Part shown: positions 1-7,901 of the stretch, one piece after another | How positions within the stretch are numbered: position 1 is the first letter of the stretch | How the letters are laid out: every line of letters starts with the position of its first letter | Origin: S5-A14a sp022766365 | GTDB taxonomy: Bacteria; Bacillota; Clostridia; Peptostreptococcales; Anaerovoracaceae | Reading direction: 5' to 3' (one strand) | Length of the DNA stretch: 64,000 nucleotides | NCBI GenBank assembly: GCA_050313295.1 | Contig: JBNPLD010000001.1 | The notes under the pieces: generated by a model | Seen by the model: only the letters and a program-made list of their open reading frames with translations | What the model was told of the DNA's origin: nothing | The model's database searches: none | Made by a program: the position numbers and the translations under genes

Positions 1-295
1 ACTTATAACCCATTAGAACGGCTTCGATTTGGTTCCCGTCGTTCAATTCAAAAAGGAATTTTTCTGTGGCATCATATTTTGATTTTTGATGTTTTTTTAA
101 TGTGAGTCCGGAAATCACAAAGTTATCTTCCAACTTGGCAATTAAAGCTTTCGGAATATTTCGCATATCCCGAAAGCTCTCAACATCTTTGAATAACCAT
201 TGAAAGACTTGCTTTCCCCTGAAAGCAGGCTCTCCCATATCTGTGAGTCTCTTCTCAAGTTCATATGGTAGAAGTCCCCTGATGTCTTCTTTCAT
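1..295 (-). CDS. rlmN: 23S rRNA (adenine2503-C2)-methyltransferase, N-terminal part (cut by window edge)
   Basis: Minus-strand reading frame starting at ATG 295, only 2 bp after the ileS stop, and running off the left edge; about 98 residues are visible. The N-terminus reads MKEDIRGLLPYELEKRL, followed by GEPAFRGKQVFQWLF, then FLFELNDGNQIEAVLM. These are typical of the N-terminal accessory domain of RlmN, the radical SAM enzyme that methylates C2 of A2503 in 23S rRNA and A37 of some tRNAs. The CxxxCxxC cluster would lie outside the window, so the catalytic part cannot be checked. Close spacing to ileS suggests co-transcription under the same T-box. Identification rests on the N-terminal pattern alone but the match is good. 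The paralogue Cfr is less likely. Confidence 0.85.
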   Translation of the reverse strand, partial: MKEDIRGLLPYELEKRLTDMGEPAFRGKQVFQWLFKDVESFRDMRNIPKALIAKLEDNFVISGLTLKKHQKSKYDATEKFLFELNDGNQIEAVLMGYK

Positions 296-297
296 AG

Positions 298-3200
298 CTA
301 AACCCTGGCAACGGAGATTATGGTTTTATGTCCGTTAATATCAAAGCTTTCTGCTCCGCTTCCGAGAGAAACATTATCTGCAAGGGTTTCCTTCTTGATA
401 TATTCTTCATGCTCGCAAAGAGCCGATTTTACTTCATCATCTGCATCAATCTGAATATTTATTCTATCCATCATGGCAAAATCCTTCTGTTTTCTCAACT
501 GCTGAATCTTTGAAACCAGCTCTCTGGCAAGCCCTTCCGATACAAGTTCCGGAGTTAGCTTAGTATCGAGTATTGTAAATACATTATTTTCCATGGCTAC
601 AGCAAAGCCGTCTTTCGCTTCTATCTGAACGTCCACAAAGTCTTTTTCAACCTTGACAAGTTCTCCATCCAGCTCCATATCCACAAAACCTTCAAGATCC
701 AGTTTTCCTGTAAACTCCTTAGGATCAACTTTTGCAAGCGCCTTACCGAACGACTTTATATGTCCTCCCAGAGCAGGACCGGCAATTTTGAAGTTTGGTT
801 TTAACAAGAAGTTCATATACTTATCCGGTTCAGAATCAAAGATAACGTTTTTTACATTCAATTCATCTTTAATCAGATCAACAAGATCCCCGATAAGTTC
901 CTCATACTGACCTGCAACCAGGATTTCTCCAAGAGGCTGTCTAACTTTAATTCTCTCCTTCTCCCGAGTTCCCCTCGCCAACGTTACAAGAGTTCTGACA
1001 AGATCCATTCTCTCTTCAGTTTTTTCATCAACCAGTGAAAGGTCGGCATCCGGAAAATATGCCACATGCACACTCTCATCTCCTGTAAGATTTGTATATA
1101 GTTCATCAGCAATGAAAGGTGCGAAAGGTGCTATAAGCTTTGATACTCCCACAAGCACTTCATACGTTGTCGCATACACACTCTTCTTGTCGAGATTCAT
1201 CTCAGTACCATAGAATCTCCTTCTTGCCCTCCTTATGTACCAGTTTGATAGATCCTCCGATACAAATTCTGAGATAACCCTGACTGTTCTCATATGGTCG
1301 TAGCTGTCCATATATTCTGTAGCTGCCTTAACTACTTTGTTAAATTTTGAGAGCACCCACCTGTCGAGTTCAGGTCTGTCCTTGTAATCAACAAAGCAGT
1401 TTGCTACGTCGACATTGTCATTATTTGCATACAGTACGAAGAAATTGTAAACATTTCTAAGTGTTCCAAAGAATTTTGAAACGACATCTTTTAGTCCGTC
1501 CTCATCAAACTTAGTTGGAGACCAGGCAGGGGAGACAGACAGGAGATACCACCTTGTAGCATCAGCACCGTACTTGTCAAAAAGTTCAAAAGGCGATACT
1601 GTGTTTCCCTTCGATTTTGACATTTTCTTTCCATCTTTATCCAGTATAAGGTCATTTACCAAAACATTCTTATATGGTGCCTTACCTGCGATGAATGTGG
1701 AGATGGCCATAAGGCTGTAAAACCATCCTCTTGTTTGATCAATACCCTCACATATGAAGTCGGCAGGGAAAAGTTTCTCATAGAAGTTTTCCTTATTTTC
1801 AAATGGATAATGCCACTGGGCGAAAGGCATAGCTCCTGAATCAAACCAGCAGTCCATTACTTCCGGAATTCTACTCATCGTCTTGCCGCATTTTTTACAC
1901 TTTATATGCACGTCATCAACATAAGGTCTGTGAAGTTCTATGGACATATCAATATCCTCGATGGACTTTTCAACAAGCTCTTCTCTGCTTCCTACGCACT
2001 CAAGATGTCCGCATTCACATCTCCAAACAGGAATAGGAGTACCCCAGTATCGGGATCTTGATATAGCCCAATCTTTAACATCTGCAAGCCAATTCCCGAA
2101 TCTTTTTTCGCCAACATATTGCGGATACCAATTTACTGTATTGTTGTTTGCAACAAGCTTATCCTTAAGCTTGCTCATCTCAATATACCAGCTTGGATTC
2201 GCATAGTAAACCAATGGCGTCCCACAACGCCAGCAATGTGGATAATTATGAACAACCTTCTCTTTGGAGAAAATTTTGTGTTCTTCGAAAAGCCATTTGA
2301 TGATATCAACATCCAGACCTTCTTCCATCACAAATCTTCCCTTCCACGGCGTAGTTGTATACTTACCTTGCTCATCAACAGGCTGAAGCATGGGAACACC
2401 ATATTTCCTTCCGCATTGGTAGTCATCTTCACCAAATGCAGGAGCAGAATGGACTATTCCCGTGCCATCTTCTATTGTTACATAATCCATAACCGTTACA
2501 AAAAACGCCTTATCCCCTTCTTTGACTTCCACAAAAGGCATGAGCTGCTCATACTCAACATATTCCAGTTCACTGCCCTTCATCTCTTCAAGGACTTTGT
2601 ATTTACCTTCACCGAGAACCTTATCTGCGAGACTTTTAGCAACATAGAAGATATTACCCTTCTCCTCGCCTTCCTGCATTTCTGCCCTAATATAATCATA
2701 ATCCGGTCCCACTGTGAGCATAGTGTTTGCTGCAAGTGTCCAAGGTGTTGTGGTCCATGCTAGGAAGTATTCATTTTCTCTGTCTTTTCTCTTGAATTTT
2801 GCAGTAAGAGTATTAGTCTTAACTTCTTTGTAGCCCTGAGCCACTTCGTGTGAAGCAAGACCTGTTCCGCATCTCGGGCAGTAAGGAAGAATCTTATGAC
2901 CCTCATATATTAAACCTGCTTTGAAAAATTCTTTGAGTATCCACCATCCGGACTCGATATAGTTATTATCTAAAGTTATATATGGATTCTTCATGTCAAC
3001 CATGTAAGCCATCCTCTCCGTCATATCTTCCCACATTCCGGTGTATGTGAATACGGATTCTCGACACTTCTGATTGAACTCCTTGATACCATATTTTTCT
3101 ATATCCTGTTTGCCACTCATGTTGAGTTGCTTTTCGACCTCTATTTCCACAGGTAATCCGTGGGTATCCCACCCTGCTTTTCTGTTGACTTGAAACCCCT

Positions 3201-3420
3201 TCATGGTCTTATATCTGCATACCGAATCCTTAAGTGTTCTTGCCATTACATGATGAATACCAGGTTTCCCGTTGGCTGTAGGAGGTCCTTCGTAAAAAAC
3301 AAATGCCGGTCTCCCTTCCCTGGCTGTAACACATTTATTAAGTATATCTTCCTCTTTCCATAACTTTACTTGCTCTGCCTGAACTTCAGCTACAGGCTTT
3401 TCTGACAAATTTTTGAACAT
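298..3420 (-). CDS. ileS: Isoleucyl-tRNA synthetase, IleRS2 type with GXHH signature
   Basis: 1040-residue class I aminoacyl-tRNA synthetase that charges tRNA-Ile. The start MFKNLSEK lies downstream of a T-box leader. The first ATP-binding motif, normally HIGH, reads GIHH at residues 54-57 (context NGKPGIHHVMARTLKD); the second is KMSKS at 599-603. Zinc-type cysteine pairs occur in CPRCGTGLASHE and further on in CWRCGTPLVYY. Length and the KPGIHH context place it in the eukaryote-like IleRS2 branch rather than the usual IleRS1 with a C-terminal zinc finger. From the literature, IleRS2 enzymes resist mupirocin and those with GXHH are reported as hyper-resistant. Resistance of this strain is therefore an inference. 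Function assignment is very secure. Confidence 0.97.
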   Translation of the reverse strand: MFKNLSEKPVAEVQAEQVKLWKEEDILNKCVTAREGRPAFVFYEGPPTANGKPGIHHVMARTLKDSVCRYKTMKGFQVNRKAGWDTHGLPVEIEVEKQLNMSGKQDIEKYGIKEFNQKCRESVFTYTGMWEDMTERMAYMVDMKNPYITLDNNYIESGWWILKEFFKAGLIYEGHKILPYCPRCGTGLASHEVAQGYKEVKTNTLTAKFKRKDRENEYFLAWTTTPWTLAANTMLTVGPDYDYIRAEMQEGEEKGNIFYVAKSLADKVLGEGKYKVLEEMKGSELEYVEYEQLMPFVEVKEGDKAFFVTVMDYVTIEDGTGIVHSAPAFGEDDYQCGRKYGVPMLQPVDEQGKYTTTPWKGRFVMEEGLDVDIIKWLFEEHKIFSKEKVVHNYPHCWRCGTPLVYYANPSWYIEMSKLKDKLVANNNTVNWYPQYVGEKRFGNWLADVKDWAISRSRYWGTPIPVWRCECGHLECVGSREELVEKSIEDIDMSIELHRPYVDDVHIKCKKCGKTMSRIPEVMDCWFDSGAMPFAQWHYPFENKENFYEKLFPADFICEGIDQTRGWFYSLMAISTFIAGKAPYKNVLVNDLILDKDGKKMSKSKGNTVSPFELFDKYGADATRWYLLSVSPAWSPTKFDEDGLKDVVSKFFGTLRNVYNFFVLYANNDNVDVANCFVDYKDRPELDRWVLSKFNKVVKAATEYMDSYDHMRTVRVISEFVSEDLSNWYIRRARRRFYGTEMNLDKKSVYATTYEVLVGVSKLIAPFAPFIADELYTNLTGDESVHVAYFPDADLSLVDEKTEERMDLVRTLVTLARGTREKERIKVRQPLGEILVAGQYEELIGDLVDLIKDELNVKNVIFDSEPDKYMNFLLKPNFKIAGPALGGHIKSFGKALAKVDPKEFTGKLDLEGFVDMELDGELVKVEKDFVDVQIEAKDGFAVAMENNVFTILDTKLTPELVSEGLARELVSKIQQLRKQKDFAMMDRINIQIDADDEVKSALCEHEEYIKKETLADNVSLGSGAESFDINGHKTIISVARV

Positions 3421-3560
3421 TTTCCCTCCTCAAATTTCATATAATATATTGCTTCCTTAAGGCTCGAAATCATATTGATGATATATTTCCAAATTTCGTA
3501 TTTTAGGAAACAACGACTCATTCATATACGGAATTTCAACCCATAATTGCAGTGTTGGAA

Positions 3561-3777
3561 ATAAAAATCCCTAACCACAAAAGTTAGGGACGATTAAACA
3601 AAATAACCGCGGTACCACCCTAGTTGCTACCTCCATCAAGGCGCCTCTCATTAAAGTGTCTGACTCAGGAGTGATATTCACGTTGGCCTCACCGGATATC
3701 TCTCAGCACACGATATCCTCTCTGTAAGGGTATTACGCCAGGCTACTGGTTCCGTCACAGTCGGTCGCTATTCAACT
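3561..3777 (-). promoter_or_regulatory. T-box riboswitch (Ile) controlling ileS
   Basis: Leader of ileS. On the minus strand the T-box core AGGGTGGTACCGCGGTTA lies at 3604-3621. It is followed by an intrinsic terminator: TCCCTAAC and GTTAGGGA arms at 3583-3590 and 3568-3575, then a T-run at 3561-3567. The likely specifier codon is ATC (complement of 3673-3675) in the context GAATATCACTCCTGAG at the 3' side of stem I, which fits tRNA-Ile. Uncharged tRNA-Ile should stabilise the antiterminator and allow transcription of ileS and rlmN. The 5' boundary is set from the predicted promoter just upstream. Confidence 0.93.
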
Positions 3778-3783
3778 GATGTA

Positions 3784-3812
3784 ATTCTAAATGTTTTTCA
3801 GTCCATTGTCAA
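3784..3812 (-). promoter_or_regulatory. Sigma-A-type promoter of the ileS T-box leader
   Basis: On the minus strand TTGACA (3807-3812), a 17-base spacer and TAGAAT (3784-3789). This near-consensus housekeeping promoter places the transcript start about 7 bases further on, just before T-box stem I. Confidence 0.75.
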
Positions 3813-3884
3813 TAGATTTTGTAATTTTATTTGTCTATTCTGCACAAAAAGTATTTATATGCAAAAAAGAGGACAAAATAAAGT

Positions 3885-3908
3885 TTTAGGTAAATAAATA
3901 TACCTAAA
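3885..3908 (-). terminator. Weak hairpin after the M50 protease gene
   Basis: On the minus strand TTTAGGT, a 10-base AT loop, ACCTAAA, then ACTTTATTTTG. It lies about 50 bases past the stop of the M50 gene and before the ileS promoter. The T tract is interrupted, so termination efficiency is uncertain. Confidence 0.35.
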
Positions 3909-3955
3909 GCCATGCTCTGATGATTAACTTAATACCTTCATGGGTTTTAAATAAT

Positions 3956-4672
3956 TCATATCAGTTTCATTATTCCGGACATAAGATTGTAGAAGAAAAA
4001 TGAAACACTTTTGTCAAGGAATCCGTCCAATGCACCGAAGAAAACAAGTGCCATCAAAATGAAGAATCCATTTCTGTATACCGGATAATACCAGCTGTAT
4101 TTTTTTAAATCAAAAATCTGGGTTATCACCGAGAATCCATCAAGCGGCGGAACAGGCAAAAGGTTAAAACACATCAAAACTAAATTAATAAATATGGCAT
4201 ATATTATCATTTGACTGACTGTCGTCCACATTGTGTTGCCATTATATACAAATCCGTTTTTTATGAGGATTACCTGTATCACAGCTAAAATCACAGCAAT
4301 TATTAAATTAGCAGTCACCCCTGCCAAAGAAACTAAAAGCTCATCTCTTTTCGGATTCTTATAATACCTCGGGTCTATCATAACAGGTTTTCCCCAGCCG
4401 AAGCCTACAAGAATCAAAGCAATAAATCCCATTGGATCTATGTGAGAGAGTGGATTTAAACTGAGTCTTCCCTGCAGCTTAGGTGTTGGATCTCCCAACC
4501 AATGGGAAACATATCCATGAGCTGCCTCATGAAAGGTGATTCCTATAATTATACCCGGCAGTAGAAGAAGCTTGTTTGTCAATGCCCCTCTGCCGGCTCC
4601 TCCAAATATGAAAAATACAGCTAACAAACCGATCACTATTGGTATAAAAAATTTTGTATTCTGTTTATTCAA
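3956..4672 (-). CDS. M50 family (site-2-protease-like) membrane metallopeptidase
   Basis: 238-residue polytopic membrane protein. It has the zinc-protease motif HEAAH at residues 48-52 in a membrane segment and the second metal-binding motif NLLPVPPLDGF around 170-180, whose Asp completes the zinc site. LNPLSHIDPMG around residues 72-82 is also typical of the group. At least four hydrophobic segments are visible. The short single-domain form without PDZ resembles the uncharacterised YwhC-like branch of M50. Substrate unknown; family members cut membrane proteins within the bilayer. It lies 66 bp downstream of the GatD-like gene on the same strand, so it is probably the last gene of the envelope operon. 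Confidence 0.88.
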   Translation of the reverse strand: MNKQNTKFFIPIVIGLLAVFFIFGGAGRGALTNKLLLLPGIIIGITFHEAAHGYVSHWLGDPTPKLQGRLSLNPLSHIDPMGFIALILVGFGWGKPVMIDPRYYKNPKRDELLVSLAGVTANLIIAVILAVIQVILIKNGFVYNGNTMWTTVSQMIIYAIFINLVLMCFNLLPVPPLDGFSVITQIFDLKKYSWYYPVYRNGFFILMALVFFGALDGFLDKSVSFFFYNLMSGIMKLI

Positions 4673-4738
4673 AAATTAGTCCTTTCTAGTCTCAAACGGA
4701 ATCTCTGATAATGTTGTGATAAAGATATCCTATAGCAT

Positions 4739-5473
4739 TTAATACGTAAATCCCCTATCGGGTTCGTTGAATTCCTTTAATCTTCTTTCATAAACATCAA
4801 TTGCCACATCGAAAAAAGGCAAATTCGGATTCTTTTCACCCATTGCAGACAACAATCCCTTAGTGAAGTAGGGGTTGAGAATCAAAAGTGGACCAAGTAA
4901 ATCAGTACACATGAAATTGTTTAATCTGATTCCCTCATCACTACCATCAATCAGTCCCCTGCCGAATCCCCTGGTCGTGCTAAATAAAGGCATGTAGTCC
5001 TCTCCGTAGACTGTGCTTGTAAACTGACTTTTGAAAGCTACGATATCGGTCCTTTCTACACCATCTATATTACATTTCCCCAGATAAAGAGAATTGTGTC
5101 TATGCATCATTCTTCTCTTTGCCATACCTTTAATCAGTCCTAAACCTTCTATGGACAAATTATTGTCCTCATCAAGTATCTCGTTCAAGAATACCTCCCC
5201 TGAGTTTCCGGTTAAGAGAATAAATGTACCGTTTTGGATTAATTCCCATAGTTTATCCCTATATGGCATAAGGTTATTTATAACAAGTTCTTGGGATTTT
5301 TCCGTCATGGCACCCATATAAAGGAAATCAGGATTTTTCCTGACAAAGGCAGGCTCTCTTCCGAGGGAAGAACTTATGACATTATATGTTTTATTTCCGT
5401 CCACTAAGAACTTTATATTTGCCAATTCCCCGTAAAGATTTGCAATTTCGGGAAAAAGCACCTCTATATTCAT
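4739..5473 (-). CDS. GatD-like type 1 glutamine amidotransferase homologue lacking catalytic Cys and His
   Basis: 244-residue protein with the CobQ/CobB-type amidotransferase fold, overlapping the MurT gene by the classic 4 bp (ATGA). In the GatD-MurT complex, GatD releases ammonia from glutamine so that MurT can amidate glutamate in lipid II. Here the nucleophile region reads FILLTGNSGEVFL (residues 84-96) where GatD has ICGGYQFLG, so the Cys position is Asn90. The region with the catalytic His reads CTDLLGPLLILNP where GatD has TYLHGPIL, so the His is Leu193. The rest of the fold aligns without gaps (EGLGLIKG, TRGFGRG). The protein should be unable to hydrolyse glutamine by the usual mechanism. 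It may be a structural subunit, or MurT may use free ammonia or another substrate. Confidence 0.75.
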   Translation of the reverse strand: MNIEVLFPEIANLYGELANIKFLVDGNKTYNVISSSLGREPAFVRKNPDFLYMGAMTEKSQELVINNLMPYRDKLWELIQNGTFILLTGNSGEVFLNEILDEDNNLSIEGLGLIKGMAKRRMMHRHNSLYLGKCNIDGVERTDIVAFKSQFTSTVYGEDYMPLFSTTRGFGRGLIDGSDEGIRLNNFMCTDLLGPLLILNPYFTKGLLSAMGEKNPNLPFFDVAIDVYERRLKEFNEPDRGFTY

Positions 5474-6849
5474 TGCAACTCTCCCTTCTTTCTTGCAATC
5501 TCTTTCGTCTTCTCCATCACTTTGTTCCCCAAAACGAGAGAATCTGTCCCAAAGAATATAAAAATACTCTCTGCAGGTGTGTAACTCAGCTTATTCGGAG
5601 CATCTATTTCCTTCTCAACCCATGTAATCTTCTCCTCAGGTACACCCGCCATCAGAAGTCTCAGATGATAGTCCTTACCCCTGGGTCCTGTCACAATAAT
5701 ATGTTTTATATCATCTTTATTTAAAAGCTCAAAATCACAATCATAAAGCCAACAGGTATTCTCTGACCAGTGCTCCTGATCTCCGAGGCAGTTCATCATC
5801 AGAATCAGTTCTTTATCGCCGGGTAAGCTGCTTATATAATCGAAAGCCCTTGAACTTCCCACTGCATTATTTTCTTTTGCCATCTGGTTTGAAACTGTAA
5901 CCTGACCGCATTTCTCACTTGAAAAACGACTCCCCACAACCGAAACGTTCTTCATAAGATTAGCAGCTTCTTTGAGACTGTAACCTATTTTGTACAAAAT
6001 AGTTGCAACACAAACGGTGTTATACATATTGTGAATGCCTCCGTTGTTTAGGGGAAATTCGTATTTCATTCCTTTGTGAGAAATTGTTATTCTTTTCGAG
6101 TCAACATCGGGGGTTTCTCCAAGAAAATCCGGCTCAGGGGATCTGAATCCGCAGTTTGAGCAGTAACAACGTCCTATGTGGTGGTACCTGACATTCGTAT
6201 ATGAAAGCCTATGGCTGCATTCCGGACATATCCTCGCATCGTTTATCAAATTGATGGAATGGTCAAGATCAGTAGGCAAACTTTCAATCCCGAAATAGAC
6301 CCTATCATTATCAGGTTTAAGTCTGGAAGAAATTATATCATCACCATTTAAGATCATGTAAGCGTCATCAGGAATATATTTGTCCAGAATCCCTGCTATG
6401 TATTCCGTGTGTGCATTTCTCTTCATGGAATCTCTAAAGAGATTTGTTACAGCCATGATTTCCGGTTTTACGTACGTCATGATGAGGGGCATTGCTCTTT
6501 CGTCTATCTCCAGAATAGCCATTTCTTTCTTGGATTTACCCCAAAATCCCGTATCCTTTAAAAGAGCTGTTGCAATTCCTGTATGTATATTGGAGCCGTA
6601 ACTGTTGTTAAGCGGATAAATACCATCTTCCCTTAGAGAATCTATCACCATATTGGCTACAGTTGTCTTTCCGTTGGTACCGGTAATCCCGATTATCCGC
6701 TCCGGCTTTCCGATATATCTTAAGAATTCAGGACAAATTTTGATAGCTAATTGTCCGGGGAAATTAGTGCCTTTATATTTAAGAATACCCATTGTGAACA
6801 GTGCAAGCTTTGCCATCCAAAGTGCTATGTAGAATCTTAGTTTTTTCAC
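5470..6849 (-). CDS. murT: MurT-like Mur ligase (lipid II glutamate amidation-type enzyme)
   Basis: 459-residue Mur-ligase-family protein. The N-terminal stretch is hydrophobic and membrane-associating. The ATP-binding loop GTNGKTT is at residues 57-63. A Cys4 zinc-ribbon-like insertion is present with Cys208, Cys211, Cys230 and Cys233, characteristic of MurT, and a DUF1727-type C-terminal domain follows. In firmicutes MurT, with GatD, converts the D-Glu of lipid II to D-isoglutamine. The segment of the C-terminal domain corresponding to the usual NDxxADGxD region reads MMNCLGDQEHWSEN here, so it is also divergent. Together with the non-catalytic GatD partner this makes the exact reaction uncertain. 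It lies 8 bp downstream of the ATP-grasp gene. Confidence 0.82.
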   Translation of the reverse strand: MKKLRFYIALWMAKLALFTMGILKYKGTNFPGQLAIKICPEFLRYIGKPERIIGITGTNGKTTVANMVIDSLREDGIYPLNNSYGSNIHTGIATALLKDTGFWGKSKKEMAILEIDERAMPLIMTYVKPEIMAVTNLFRDSMKRNAHTEYIAGILDKYIPDDAYMILNGDDIISSRLKPDNDRVYFGIESLPTDLDHSINLINDARICPECSHRLSYTNVRYHHIGRCYCSNCGFRSPEPDFLGETPDVDSKRITISHKGMKYEFPLNNGGIHNMYNTVCVATILYKIGYSLKEAANLMKNVSVVGSRFSSEKCGQVTVSNQMAKENNAVGSSRAFDYISSLPGDKELILMMNCLGDQEHWSENTCWLYDCDFELLNKDDIKHIIVTGPRGKDYHLRLLMAGVPEEKITWVEKEIDAPNKLSYTPAESIFIFFGTDSLVLGNKVMEKTKEIARKKGELQ

Positions 6850-6857
6850 TTTAGCTC

Positions 6858-7886
6858 CTATTTATATTTATAGCTAGGGACTAATTTCAAAACATTGGGT
6901 ATAATCCCTGTATTCCCTTTTCTTTGACCGGGTAATTGCATATACTCATATGCCCCATAATTATTTCCTTCAATTATTAGAGGTCCCTTCGGTGTTATTG
7001 CTACGTCCCATCCAATAAATCTCATCTCAGGTACAACAGTAGCGGCTTTTAATATCATGTCTTTTGCTTCCTGAAAATATGGAATCTTGATGTTCTCAAG
7101 TGATTTGTGAGTATAAGGATGTTCAGTATAGAAGATCTCCGATGTTGTATCTCCACTGTGGAATGGCACTTTAATTATTCCCTCGTCAAGATCTATAGGG
7201 CTATGCATTCCGTAAACATCCACTATCCTGCCATCCATGCCAAACTTTTGTGCAGCAAAGAAAAGATTTGGATTACCTTGATCATCTATAAGAGTTATCA
7301 TTCTCATTGTGTTCAGTGCAAGAGGATATATAGTCTTTAAGTCCTCATGATTTTCAATTACCTCTTCTAATACGCCAAATTTTTTACTTCTAACATAGTT
7401 AACAAAATCATCAGGGGTTTGAAAATCATTTCTATTCAGTAGCTCTACACCAATGCTACATTCTAAATCAAGCATTTTTGCAAAGATTTTTTCATTTCTT
7501 CCAAGGAATTCTTTGATGTCTTGATCACTATCATTAACTAGATCGACAGTATCTCTTCTAACATAATCTTTGAATATTTCATTAAATTCATTTTTATTAT
7601 CAAATATATGAGCGTATGATTCATCGTTTAGATGCAAAACAAATTTTTTAAATCTAAATCGTGTCATAAATGTATCTCTTTCAGCAGGGCTTAGATTATA
7701 AAATTGAAAAATAACGTAGTCATGGTATCCTGCTCCGTATTTTTTCATACATTTAATCATATCTATTTTTATAGATAATTTGCTCTTCCCGCTCCTTTGA
7801 TGAACCAAGTCAACACAATGATTCATTTTTTCAAAACTTGCTTTTTTAAAGACTCTCAGCAGATATGATAATTCTAATCTTCTCAT
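6858..7886 (-). CDS. Sugar-transfer-associated ATP-grasp family protein
   Basis: 342 residues from the chosen start. The frame is open to an ATG at 7898, but the sequence GGAGGAGAAA directly before the ATG at 7886 is a strong ribosome binding site, whereas the upstream ATG has none. ATP-grasp features are seen in the C-terminal half: MRFIGWDVAITPKGPLIIEGN carries the Mg/ATP-binding Glu-x-Asn, and PFHSGDTTSE lies upstream. The overall pattern matches the family annotated as ATP-grasp associated with sugar transfer, often found in capsule or wall polymer loci. Such enzymes ligate a carboxylate to an amine or thiol through an acyl phosphate. Substrate unknown. It sits between cls and murT, which suggests an envelope role. 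Confidence 0.7.
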   Translation of the reverse strand: MRRLELSYLLRVFKKASFEKMNHCVDLVHQRSGKSKLSIKIDMIKCMKKYGAGYHDYVIFQFYNLSPAERDTFMTRFRFKKFVLHLNDESYAHIFDNKNEFNEIFKDYVRRDTVDLVNDSDQDIKEFLGRNEKIFAKMLDLECSIGVELLNRNDFQTPDDFVNYVRSKKFGVLEEVIENHEDLKTIYPLALNTMRMITLIDDQGNPNLFFAAQKFGMDGRIVDVYGMHSPIDLDEGIIKVPFHSGDTTSEIFYTEHPYTHKSLENIKIPYFQEAKDMILKAATVVPEMRFIGWDVAITPKGPLIIEGNNYGAYEYMQLPGQRKGNTGIIPNVLKLVPSYKYK

Positions 7887-7901
7887 TTTCTCCTCCATAT
7901 A

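Noticed and set aside
2119..2763. Plus-strand frame of 214 codons inside ileS
   Set aside because: Antisense to the well-supported ileS, no ribosome binding site and no family pattern.
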